This document shows positions 8,457-15,765 of a stretch of DNA of 64,000 bases, piece by piece. Position 1 is the first letter of the stretch. Each line of letters begins with the position of its first letter. The position numbers and the translations under genes were made by a program. The notes beneath the pieces were generated by a model that saw only the letters and a program-made list of their open reading frames with translations, did no database searches and was not told the DNA's origin. This DNA is from Flavobacteriales bacterium. Its GTDB lineage: Bacteria > Bacteroidota > Bacteroidia > Flavobacteriales_D > Crocinitomicaceae. The DNA lies in the NCBI GenBank assembly GCA_947497485.1, contig CANMHB010000008.1:82329-146328 (forward strand), written 5' to 3'.

Positions 8457-8693
8457 TTACTTTGCGTTGTTTTCTATGTAAGCTACAGCGTCACCAACAG
8501 TTTGGATTCCCTCAGCTTTATCATCTGGAATAGAAATATTGAATTGTTTTTCAAATTCCATGATTAACTCTACGGTGTCCAATGAATCGGCACCCAAGTC
8601 ATTTGTGAAGCTCGCTTCGTTTGTTACTTCACTTTCTTCAACATTCAGTTTATCAACGATAATCGCGATAACTTTAGCTTTGATTTCTGACAT
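8457..8693 (-). CDS. acpP: Acyl carrier protein
   Basis: A 78-residue acidic four-helix protein that carries growing acyl chains. S37 in [10 protein letters not shown] is the phosphopantetheine attachment site. I chose the ATG at 8693 (MSEIKAKV) because it gives the standard length; an ATG 30 codons upstream would add a hydrophobic stretch that belongs to the promoter region. A -7-like TTTCTTTG sits in that upstream DNA. It heads the acpP-fabF-rnc operon and is divergent from purN. Confidence 0.96.
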   Translation of the reverse strand: MSEIKAKVIAIIVDKLNVEESEVTNEASFTNDLGADSLDTVELIMEFEKQFNISIPDDKAEGIQTVGDAVAYIENNAK

Positions 8694-8769
8694 TTTATCT
8701 AATTTAAAGGTTTCAGCCTGCAAAGAAAAAAACAAACATTCAAATAACAAAATAAATCGCAATAATTTA

Positions 8770-8799
8770 TTAACATCCTTCATCTAATCTTTAAATTTG
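8770..8799 (+). promoter_or_regulatory. Promoter of purN (TTA-N19-TAAATTTG)
   Basis: A perfect -7 box at 8792-8799 with a TTA (one mismatch to TTG) at 8770-8772, separated by 19 bases. The GTG start of purN is only four bases after the box. Confidence 0.55.
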
Positions 8800-8803
8800 C
8801 ATC

Positions 8804-9376
8804 GTGATTAATAAAAAGCGTATTGCAATATTTATCTCCGGAAAAGGTTCAAATGCACTGAACTTAATAGATTTCTTCAAAAATCATCCAATCATTGAAA
8901 CAGCTTTGATTTTCTCAACTCGCGAAAATGAATTGGTTTCAAATGCATGCAAGGATTGCAAAGTGGATTATCATCAAATCGATCATAACCAATCGAATTG
9001 GGATAAAATAGCCCTTGAAATCTGCGATAAAAATAAAATTGACTTGATTGTTTTGGCAGGTTTTCTAAAAAAAGTAAGCCCTGAAATGATCCGATCTTAC
9101 CCAAACAAAATCATCAACATTCACCCTTCGTTACTTCCAAAATTTGGTGGTAAAGGGATGTATGGTAACCACGTTCATCTTGCGGTAATACAAGCTAAGG
9201 AATCCGTTTCTGGAATCACGATTCATTACGTAAATGAAGAATTTGATAAAGGAGAAATAATTGCACAATTCAAGGTGCATTTAGTCAATAACGAAACTGC
9301 AGAAACACTTTCTGCAAAAATACATGCGTTAGAAATGAAGTTTCTTCCAGAAGTGGTTGAAAATCTTTTAAGTTAA
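8804..9376 (+). CDS. purN: Phosphoribosylglycinamide formyltransferase
   Basis: A 190-residue GAR transformylase using 10-formyl-THF, the third step of purine synthesis. The catalytic triad matches the family: N105 and H107 in NIHPSLLPKFGG and D148 in NEEFDKGEI. The phosphate loop GKGSNALNL lies near the N-terminus. The start is GTG at 8804: no ATG is available and the next codons (INKKRIAIFISG) align with the family N-terminus. It is a single-gene unit convergent with kynU (five bases between stops). Confidence 0.95.
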   Translation: MINKKRIAIFISGKGSNALNLIDFFKNHPIIETALIFSTRENELVSNACKDCKVDYHQIDHNQSNWDKIALEICDKNKIDLIVLAGFLKKVSPEMIRSYPNKIINIHPSLLPKFGGKGMYGNHVHLAVIQAKESVSGITIHYVNEEFDKGEIIAQFKVHLVNNETAETLSAKIHALEMKFLPEVVENLLS

Positions 9377-9381
9377 TCAAG

Positions 9382-10656
9382 CTATTGGATCGCTTTCTCT
9401 AAAAGTTGTCCAAACCACCAACAATCCTCAAATGAATTATACAATGGTGCTGGTGCCACACGTATAACATTTGGTTCTCGCCAATCCGAAACAACACCGA
9501 GGTCACTCAGCACATCAAACAAGGCTCTGCCCTGCCCCATAGCCATAATCGAAAGTTGCGCACCACGTTGATTTTTATCTCGAGGTGTAATTAATTCAAA
9601 TGTGCACTTCTCTTTATTTCGTTCAGAAATCTTGTCTATTACAAATTCAAGATAGGCAGTCATCAAATCCCTTTTTTCTCCAATCGCAGTCATTCCTGCC
9701 TGATCAAAAATTTCAACTGAAGCCAAATGAGCCGCCATTCCTAAAACGGGAGCATTGCTCAATTGCCAACCTTCTGCTCCAATCATCGGCTGAAAACCAG
9801 GTTCCATTAAAAATCTCTTTTCTTTGTTGTATCCCCACCAACCTGCAAAACGTGGTAAATCTGGATTGTTTGCGTGACGTTCATGCACAAACATTCCCGA
9901 AACGCCACCAGGTGAGGAATTTAAATATTTGTATCCACACCAAGCCGCAAAGTCCACTCCCCAATCATGAAGTTTAAGATTAATATTTCCTGCAGCATGA
10001 GCCAAATCAAAACCGACAACAGCGCCAACCTTATGCCCTGCCTTCGTTATTGTCTCCATATCAAAAAGCTGTCCAGTATAATAATTAACTCCACCAATCA
10101 TCACCAAAGCTAATTCATCTCCTATTTCTTCTATTTTGGAAAGAATATCCTCCATTCGGATGAGTTGTTCTCCCTCTCTTGGAGCAACTTCAACCAAATT
10201 TTCCGCTGATAATCCGTGAAATTTTACTTGCGACTCCAATGCATATTGATCACTTGGAAATGCTTTTGCCTCACATAAAATTTTTGTTCGTTTACCTGTA
10301 GGGCGATAAAAAGAAACCATCAATAAATGCAAATTAGTCGTCAATGAATGCGTCACAACAACTTCAATCGGTTTTGCGCCAACAATTCGCGCAACTTTTT
10401 CTGTTAAATTTTCATGATACGAATACCAAGGTCTTCGAGCAAGAAAATGACCCTCAACACCAAATTTCGCCCAATCTTCAAGCTCTTCTTGAATATATTT
10501 TGCTGCAGATTTCGGTTGCAAACCCAAGGAATTACCTGTAAAATATCTTACTTCATTTTTATGAAATGTAGGAAAATGAAAAGCATCACGAAAAGATCTC
10601 AATGGATCAACCTTGTCGAGATATTGAGCAAATTCTAAAGTGTTTTCAAACTGCAT
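9382..10656 (-). CDS. kynU: Kynureninase
   Basis: A 424-residue PLP enzyme that splits kynurenine (or 3-hydroxykynurenine) to (3-hydroxy)anthranilate and alanine, used in tryptophan degradation or quinolinate/NAD synthesis. The fold-type I features are visible: FDLAHAAGN with the PLP aspartate and the Schiff-base lysine K243 in WCGYKYLNSSPGG. The N-terminal NSLGLQPK and ARRPWYSYHENL motifs are typical. No other kynurenine-pathway gene is nearby. A good promoter box lies about 37 bases upstream. Confidence 0.95.
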   Translation of the reverse strand: MQFENTLEFAQYLDKVDPLRSFRDAFHFPTFHKNEVRYFTGNSLGLQPKSAAKYIQEELEDWAKFGVEGHFLARRPWYSYHENLTEKVARIVGAKPIEVVVTHSLTTNLHLLMVSFYRPTGKRTKILCEAKAFPSDQYALESQVKFHGLSAENLVEVAPREGEQLIRMEDILSKIEEIGDELALVMIGGVNYYTGQLFDMETITKAGHKVGAVVGFDLAHAAGNINLKLHDWGVDFAAWCGYKYLNSSPGGVSGMFVHERHANNPDLPRFAGWWGYNKEKRFLMEPGFQPMIGAEGWQLSNAPVLGMAAHLASVEIFDQAGMTAIGEKRDLMTAYLEFVIDKISERNKEKCTFELITPRDKNQRGAQLSIMAMGQGRALFDVLSDLGVVSDWREPNVIRVAPAPLYNSFEDCWWFGQLLEKAIQ

Positions 10657-10693
10657 AAACGATGGATTATTGCTAATTTTGTTTTTTCGAGTA

Positions 10694-10725
10694 CAAATAT
10701 AAACTTTTCAAAAATTATGTTTCAA
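10694..10725 (-). promoter_or_regulatory. Promoter of kynU (TTG-N21-TATATTTG)
   Basis: On the minus strand, a perfect -7 box at 10694-10701 with a TTG at 10723-10725, 21 bases upstream. The -33 element overlaps the first codons of the divergent hemL gene. Confidence 0.5.
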
Positions 10726-12027
10726 GAAGGAATCAAAAGAACGAATTCGAATGAACTTTATGAGGAATCTAAAAACTATTTTCCAGGTGGTGTAAATTCA
10801 CCCGTTCGTGCATTCAAATCAGTAGGCGGAACTCCTTTGTTTATTAAGAAAGGTGACGGGCCATATATTTGGGATGAAGACGGCAATAAATTTATTGATT
10901 TTTGCTGTAGCTGGGGGCCTTTAATTCTTGGACATAATGATACAAACGTTTTCAACTCTATTGTAGAAACTTTACAAAATGGAGCTAGTTTCGGAGCTCC
11001 TACGCGTAAAGAAAACGAATTAGCATCTTTTATTTTGGAGCGAATTCCGTTTATTGATAAACTTAGATTTGTAAGTTCTGGAACCGAAGCGGTTATGTCT
11101 GCCATTCGTTTGGCAAGAGGCTACACAGGGAAAAATAAAATTGTAAAATTTGATGGCTGTTACCATGGACATGTGGATGCTCTTCTCGTAAATGCAGGAA
11201 GCGGACTCGTTACCTTTGGAACATCCTCGAGCGCAGGTGTGCCAGATTCATTCGCCAAGGAAACGCTTGTTTTACCGTTAAATGACATTCATGCTTTAAG
11301 ATCTTGTTTTGAAAATTATAGCCACGATATTTCATGCGTAATTATTGAACCAATTCCGGCGAATAACGGCTTGTTACTTCAAGATAAATCTTTTCTAACT
11401 GAACTAAGAGCGCTTTGCTCGGAATTTAAAATTCTTCTGATTTTTGATGAGGTAATTTCTGGCTTTCGTGTTGCTTTTGGAGGCGCTGCGGAACTTTATG
11501 GTATTACACCTGATATCGTAACTTACGGCAAGATCATTGGTGGAGGATTACCTGTTGGAGCCTATGGAGCAAAGAAAGAAATTATGCAATTTGTCTCTCC
11601 TGACGGACCCGTTTATCAAGCAGGTACGCTTTCTGGGAATCCAGTGGCAATGGCAGCGGGATTGGCTCAACTTAAGAGATGTGCAGAAGATAACTTTTAT
11701 CAAGAATTAGAGTCCAAGACACGTTCCTTTACGAGTAAGATTAATTCTTTCTGCCTAGAAAACGATGTGCCATTAGAACTAATTTCTATTGGTTCAATAT
11801 TCTGGTTTTCATTTAATGGTAAAAAACGAATTACGGTATCGAATCAAATTAACCCAGATATGAGTTCGTTTAACAAAATGCACCATTTTCTACTTAATAA
11901 TGGAATCTATCTCGGTCCGAGTGGGTATGAAGTTGGTTTTGTTTCGGACAAACATTCTGAACTTATTTTAAATACTGCTGCTGAAAAGATTATTGCGGGT
12001 ATTCGTGTTTTTTCAGAACATAAATAA
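10717..12027 (+). CDS. hemL: Glutamate-1-semialdehyde 2,1-aminomutase
   Basis: A 436-residue class III aminotransferase-fold enzyme that makes 5-aminolevulinate from glutamate-1-semialdehyde for heme. The N-terminal YFPGGVNSPVRAF, the PLP-binding SSGTEAVMSAIRLARGYTG region, DEVISGFR and the Schiff-base lysine K272 (TYGKIIGGGLPVGA) are all present, with normal length. It starts 61 bases from the divergent kynU. Other tetrapyrrole genes are not in the window. Confidence 0.96.
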   Translation: MFQEGIKRTNSNELYEESKNYFPGGVNSPVRAFKSVGGTPLFIKKGDGPYIWDEDGNKFIDFCCSWGPLILGHNDTNVFNSIVETLQNGASFGAPTRKENELASFILERIPFIDKLRFVSSGTEAVMSAIRLARGYTGKNKIVKFDGCYHGHVDALLVNAGSGLVTFGTSSSAGVPDSFAKETLVLPLNDIHALRSCFENYSHDISCVIIEPIPANNGLLLQDKSFLTELRALCSEFKILLIFDEVISGFRVAFGGAAELYGITPDIVTYGKIIGGGLPVGAYGAKKEIMQFVSPDGPVYQAGTLSGNPVAMAAGLAQLKRCAEDNFYQELESKTRSFTSKINSFCLENDVPLELISIGSIFWFSFNGKKRITVSNQINPDMSSFNKMHHFLLNNGIYLGPSGYEVGFVSDKHSELILNTAAEKIIAGIRVFSEHK

Positions 12028-12058
12028 ATTAAATATTGTTATTTGGACACAAAGTCAT

Positions 12059-12108
12059 TTACTGAAAAATAAATTCAGTAACTTTGTATGTTTCAAAATA
12101 ACTGAAAC
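12059..12108 (+). promoter_or_regulatory. Two tandem inverted repeats, candidate operators
   Basis: TTACTGAA-N7-TTCAGTAA (12059-12081) has perfect 8-base arms. Nine bases later GTTTCA-N7-TGAAAC (12090-12108) has perfect 6-base arms. Both have 7-base spacers and share the TGAA/TTCA core. The first overlaps the -7 box at 12079-12086. The layout suggests repression, possibly autoregulation by the small DNA-binding-like protein encoded just downstream. Confidence 0.5.
12079..12086 (+). promoter_or_regulatory. -7 box (TAACTTTG) for the HTH-like gene and possibly the carotenoid genes
   Basis: A perfect TAnnTTTG match overlapping the right arm of an inverted repeat and 55 bases before the ATG at 12142. 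No strong -33 TTG is visible. Confidence 0.5.
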
Positions 12109-12141
12109 GAACTATTTTATTAACCGATTTACTACTTTGAT

Positions 12142-12486
12142 ATGCAGCACAAAGGACAAATCTTAGAGAAAGCAGTAAGGGATAGCGGAATGCCTCTCAC
12201 TAAGCTAACTAAAAGACTTAACAAAAGCAGACGTTGGATTTACAATGCTTTTGAGAACCCAAACGTTTCAATTGATTACATTCTTGAAATTGGGAAAATT
12301 ATTCATCATGACTTTTCTGAAGACATTACAGAGCTTAAAAAGTATCGAACGATGGCGGCATTTATGCACCTAGAGCATTCTTCGGAAGCTGACCATGATG
12401 AGAAAAATGGTCAAGACTATTGGAAGAACAAGTATTTAAAGTTACTTGAAAAATACAACCAATTATTAGAAAGAGGTCTATCCTAA
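12142..12486 (+). CDS. Small helix-turn-helix-like protein
   Basis: A 114-residue protein. The N-terminal about 65 residues (GQILEKAVRDSGMPLTKLTK, RLNKSRRWIYNAFENPNVSI) look like a compact HTH of the kind found in phage-repressor-like proteins: AVRDSGMPLTKLTKRL would be helices 1-2 and SRRWIYNAFENP the recognition helix. The C-terminus (YWKNKYLKLLEKYNQLLE) is predicted to be a short coiled coil, suggesting dimerisation. Similar small proteins occur in many Flavobacteriia; none that I know has a proven role. Dimeric binding would fit the two inverted repeats directly upstream. The next gene starts 35 bases after it on the same strand. Confidence 0.65.
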   Translation: MQHKGQILEKAVRDSGMPLTKLTKRLNKSRRWIYNAFENPNVSIDYILEIGKIIHHDFSEDITELKKYRTMAAFMHLEHSSEADHDEKNGQDYWKNKYLKLLEKYNQLLERGLS

Positions 12487-12521
12487 TTATTTTCAAAACT
12501 ATTTCTTAGTAGTTTTGAAAA

Positions 12522-13529
12522 ATGATATTAGTTACCGGTTCAACTGGATTATTGGGAAGTCATCTTTTAATAGAGCTTGCTCCTTTGCATTTAAAAATTA
12601 GAGCGACTTTTCGAGAAAAATCTAGAATTAATCAGGTTCGAAAATTATTTCACTATTACTTTGACACGAATTCGGATGAACTATTTGATAATATCGAATG
12701 GGTAAAAGCCGATTTACTTAATTTAGCAGATCTTGAGACCATTTTTCAAGGTGTTGAATATGTCTATCATTGCTCTGGTAAAGTTTCATTTTTTAAGTCA
12801 GACTTTAATAATTGTTTTCGGCAAAACCGCGATGTAACTGCGAATATTATCAATTATTCGCTGCAATTTAACATCAAGAAACTTTGTTACGTAAGTTCAA
12901 CTGCCGCTATTGGAATGAATCCTTCTGGGGTAACGACCGAACTAAATAAATGGGAAAATGGAAACACCATCAGTGGTTATTCCGTTTCGAAATTTTCTGC
13001 TGAAAAAGAAGTTTGGAGAGGTATCGAAGAAGGATTAAATGCCGTAATTATAAACCCGTGTGTAATTCTAGGACCGGGAAATTGGAACGAATCTTCGTTA
13101 ACCATCTTTAAAACTGCTCAAAAAGGATTGTTATTTTATCCAACTGGTTGCAATGCAGTAGTCGATGCACGTGATGTAGCAAAATCAATGCGACTATTAA
13201 TGGAATCAACAATTTCCTCTGATAGATTTCTTTGTACTGGCGTTAATTTATCATTCAAAGACTTATTTTCAAAACTGGCTCAAGAATTCGGAAACAAACC
13301 TCCTTCAATTGAAGTTCCCAAATGGCTATCGTTAACAACAGCTTTTATTTCAGAAACAATTGGTCGATTTACAGGAAATAAAAGCGGACTTTCTATTGAA
13401 ACCGCACATTCTGCTTACAAGACGATCATTTACGATCATTCAAAAATCAAAAATTCAATCGATATCCAATTTCACTCACTAGAGGAGACAATTGAGAACA
13501 CCATTAATTTCAAACAATTTGATTTATAG
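12522..13529 (+). CDS. NAD(P)-dependent epimerase/reductase-like protein (extended SDR)
   Basis: A 335-residue short-chain dehydrogenase of the extended type. The N-terminal GSTGLLGSHL is the nucleotide-binding glycine motif, and the catalytic YSVSK (YxxxK) follows VSSTAAIG at the usual distance. The family includes dihydroflavonol reductase-like and sugar-nucleotide epimerase-like enzymes; the substrate cannot be read from the sequence. It lies directly before three carotenoid genes on the same strand (16 bases to the next start), so a role in modifying the carotenoid or a linked sugar is possible but unproven. Confidence 0.85.
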   Translation: MILVTGSTGLLGSHLLIELAPLHLKIRATFREKSRINQVRKLFHYYFDTNSDELFDNIEWVKADLLNLADLETIFQGVEYVYHCSGKVSFFKSDFNNCFRQNRDVTANIINYSLQFNIKKLCYVSSTAAIGMNPSGVTTELNKWENGNTISGYSVSKFSAEKEVWRGIEEGLNAVIINPCVILGPGNWNESSLTIFKTAQKGLLFYPTGCNAVVDARDVAKSMRLLMESTISSDRFLCTGVNLSFKDLFSKLAQEFGNKPPSIEVPKWLSLTTAFISETIGRFTGNKSGLSIETAHSAYKTIIYDHSKIKNSIDIQFHSLEETIENTINFKQFDL

Positions 13530-13545
13530 TTTGTTAAGTTTTTCA

Positions 13546-14169
13546 ATGAACAAGAAAGCGCTTTTCTTAATTGCAATTATTGTAATTTTTTATTCAGTCG
13601 GTATGATTGGTACACATATTCCAAACTACCGAAATTCATTTTTTGAATTATCTTATTTTAATCTGCTACTTTCTTTTGGGATTTTACTTGCATCACGAGT
13701 AAATATGAATAAGAAATTCATCGGTTTTCTCATTTTCAGTTTTTTAATAGGAATGTCTGTCGAATGGATTGGTGTTCATACAGGATTATTATTTGGAAAT
13801 TACAAGTATGGTGAGAATTTAGGACTCAAATTGTTCGAAGTTCCACTAGTGATTGGATTAAACTGGTCGATGCTAACGGTTATTACAGCATCTATTGTCG
13901 ATCGAATCAAGTCAACGATGATTATCAAAATACTTTTAGCCGCAGCTTTAATGACCTTATTTGATGCCTTGATGGAGCCTGTTGCAATCACCTCTGATTT
14001 TTGGCACTGGAAAGGTGATATTCCTTTATATAATTATGTTTGTTGGTTTATTGTTTCACTTGTTCTGCAAGCTGTTTACTTCCGAAATCAACTAGCGGAG
14101 TCAAACAAAGTTCACGATGTTTTGTTATTTTCGATGACTGTATTCTTTTTGTCACTTTTAATTTATTAA
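13546..14169 (+). CDS. cruF: Carotenoid biosynthesis membrane protein, CruF/DUF422 family
   Basis: A 207-residue integral membrane protein with about six hydrophobic segments. The motif VEWIGVHTGLLFGNYKYGENLG and FDALMEPVAITSDFWHWKGD are hallmarks of the DUF422 family, which includes CruF, the carotenoid 1',2'-hydratase that adds a tertiary hydroxyl to an acyclic psi end. I chose the ATG at 13546; an ATG at 13492 would lie inside the previous gene. Next to a ring hydroxylase and a lycopene cyclase, it predicts a carotenoid with one cyclised and one hydrated end. Confidence 0.8.
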   Translation: MNKKALFLIAIIVIFYSVGMIGTHIPNYRNSFFELSYFNLLLSFGILLASRVNMNKKFIGFLIFSFLIGMSVEWIGVHTGLLFGNYKYGENLGLKLFEVPLVIGLNWSMLTVITASIVDRIKSTMIIKILLAAALMTLFDALMEPVAITSDFWHWKGDIPLYNYVCWFIVSLVLQAVYFRNQLAESNKVHDVLLFSMTVFFLSLLIY

Positions 14170-14170
14170 T

Positions 14171-14650
14171 ATGTTCTGGTGGGGTCCGATAGTATTAGTT
14201 TTAGCATTCTTAGGCATGGAGTTCATGGCTTGGGCAACTCACAAATTTCTGATGCACGGAAAAATGTGGTATTTTCATAAAGATCATCATCAAGTTGAAC
14301 CTGGATTTTTTGAGAAAAATGACGTTTTCTTTCTGATTTATGCTATTCCATCTTGGCTTTGCATTATGTTAGGGATGATGTATCAAACCTATGTGCCCGT
14401 TTGGATTGGTTTTGGAATTGCAACATATGGCTTCGCTTATTTTCTTGTTCATGACGTATATATTCATCGACGTTTTAAATGGTTAAGAGATATTGATCAC
14501 CCCTATTTTTGCGCTATACGGAAAGCGCACAAGGTTCATCACAAACATACCGATAAAGAACATGGAGAATGTTTCGGAATGCTGATTGTCCCGCCAAAAT
14601 TTTATAAAGAAGCAAAAAAATCCTACTACAGCAAAAACATTCAGAAATGA
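14171..14650 (+). CDS. crtZ: Beta-carotene hydroxylase (CrtZ-type)
   Basis: A 159-residue membrane non-heme diiron hydroxylase that adds the 3-hydroxyl to beta-ionone rings. The histidine clusters expected for the family are present: HKFLMH, HKDHH, HDVYIHRR and HKVHHKH, with membrane segments between them. The start is one base after the CruF-like stop, and the end overlaps the cyclase gene by four bases (ATGA), so the three are one operon. Confidence 0.9.
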   Translation: MFWWGPIVLVLAFLGMEFMAWATHKFLMHGKMWYFHKDHHQVEPGFFEKNDVFFLIYAIPSWLCIMLGMMYQTYVPVWIGFGIATYGFAYFLVHDVYIHRRFKWLRDIDHPYFCAIRKAHKVHHKHTDKEHGECFGMLIVPPKFYKEAKKSYYSKNIQK

Positions 14651-15333
14651 GTTTGTATGGCTGGGTTATTCTTTTATCTTTTATTGGACCTTTTGTCTTA
14701 AGTTTCGATAAAAAAGTTCATTTCATTAAATTTTGGAAGCCTCTTTTAATTTCAATTCTATGTGTAAGTATTCCATTTTTAGTCTGGGATGAAGCATTTA
14801 CAAGAATTGGCGTATGGGGTTTTAATCCAGATTATTTAGCGGGAATCTTTCTCGGGCATTTACCTTTAGAAGAAGTACTTTTTTTTCTCGTTGTTCCATA
14901 TTGCTGTGTATTCATACACGAGGTCTTAAAGGTGTATTTTCCAAATGTCCAATTACTCAAAATTTCTTTCGCTTTCGGGCTGATCATGATGCTACTATCT
15001 TTTCTGCTTGCGGTGTTGAACACAAATAATTATTATACATTCTCTGCTTGCTCATTGACTTTCATTTACACAGGTCTGGCACTTTTAAAAAAATTCTCTT
15101 GGTTTTCCAATTACGCGTTTACATACCTCGTTTGTTTGATTCCATTCTTAATTGTGAATGGAATTTTAACCGGAAGTGTAACTCCTGAGCCCATTGTTTG
15201 GTATTCTGAAAATCATATAATTGGACTTCGAATTATTACTATACCCTTTGAAGATTTATTCTACAATTACAGCCTACTTTTTCCGATTATTTGGATTTTT
15301 GAATATTTAAAGTCTCGCAAAAACATCAGGTGA
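14647..15333 (+). CDS. Lycopene cyclase, heterodimeric/fused CrtYcd type
   Basis: A 228-residue membrane protein holding two copies of the lycopene cyclase domain found in actinobacterial CrtYc/CrtYd and Bacteroidota fused forms. The first half has VWDEAFTRIGVWGF and LPLEEVLFFLVVPY; the second has GLRIITIPFEDLFYNYSLL. Acidic residues in LEE and PFED are typical active-site positions. About seven hydrophobic segments are visible. Coupled to crtZ by an ATGA overlap. crtE, crtB and crtI, needed to make lycopene, are not in the window. Confidence 0.85.
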   Translation: MSLYGWVILLSFIGPFVLSFDKKVHFIKFWKPLLISILCVSIPFLVWDEAFTRIGVWGFNPDYLAGIFLGHLPLEEVLFFLVVPYCCVFIHEVLKVYFPNVQLLKISFAFGLIMMLLSFLLAVLNTNNYYTFSACSLTFIYTGLALLKKFSWFSNYAFTYLVCLIPFLIVNGILTGSVTPEPIVWYSENHIIGLRIITIPFEDLFYNYSLLFPIIWIFEYLKSRKNIR

Positions 15334-15351
15334 AATAATTGCGCTGAAAAT

Positions 15352-15381
15352 TTTGTTGAACGAAAATAATACTTAAATTTG
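15352..15381 (+). promoter_or_regulatory. tRNA operon promoter (TTTG-N18-TAAATTTG)
   Basis: TTTG at 15352-15355 and a perfect -7 box at 15374-15381, 40 bases before the first tRNA. The spacing is close to the usual 19-21. Confidence 0.6.
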
Positions 15382-15421
15382 TCACCCCAAAAGACGATTT
15401 GGGTTAGTAATTAAAGATTAA

Positions 15422-15494
<73 letters not shown>

Positions 15495-15509
15495 CGCCAA
15501 ACCACAAAA

Positions 15510-15547
15510 GTTCGAAAGAACGATTGTAGCCCGACAGTCCGGTCGGG
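15510..15547 (+). other. Two hairpins in the tRNA spacer
   Basis: Between the two tRNAs lie GTTC-GAAA-GAAC (15510-15521, a GNRA-type tetraloop) and CCCGAC-agtccg-GTCGGG (15530-15547, a 6-bp GC-rich stem). They are probably processing signals of the tRNA precursor. No T-run follows either, so they are not terminators. Confidence 0.5.
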
Positions 15548-15551
15548 ATTC

Positions 15552-15635
15552 GCTCGAGTGGTGGAATTGGTAGACACGCCGGACTTAAAATCCTGTGGGC
15601 ATTTGCCCGTGCGGGTTCAAGTCCCGCCTCGAGTA
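15552..15635 (+). tRNA. tRNA-Leu(TAA)
   Basis: An 84-base class II tRNA with acceptor stem GCTCGAG/CTCGAGT (one G-T pair), discriminator A, D-loop GTGGAATTGGTAGACAC, anticodon TAA in the loop ctTAAaa, a long variable arm (TGTGGGCATTTGCCCGT) and T-loop GGTTCAAGTCC. CCA is not encoded. Confidence 0.96.
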
Positions 15636-15641
15636 CAAAAT

Positions 15642-15675
15642 ACCCTTGACTTTCAATAAGTTAAGGGTGTTTTTG
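15642..15675 (+). terminator. Terminator of the tRNA operon
   Basis: An 11-pair stem (15642-15652 with 15658-15668, one G-T) with a 5-base loop is followed by GTTTTTG. Confidence 0.85.
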
Positions 15676-15754
15676 TTTTGTTAAATTCAAAAAGTTTTAA
15701 TTGTTCATCAAGATACAACCAAAACTTATTCAGTTACTTTTTTAGATTTTTCAA

Positions 15755-15762
15755 TATATTTG
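15755..15762 (+). promoter_or_regulatory. -7 box (TATATTTG) for the ChaN-like gene
   Basis: A perfect match only three bases before the ATG at 15766, with TTA at 15734-15736 (N18). The transcript would start at or next to the start codon. Confidence 0.5.
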
Positions 15763-15765
15763 AAA

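Noticed and set aside
15530..15547. GC-rich hairpin between the tRNAs as a terminator.
   Set aside because: It is followed by ATTCGC rather than a T-run, and the real terminator is after the second tRNA.
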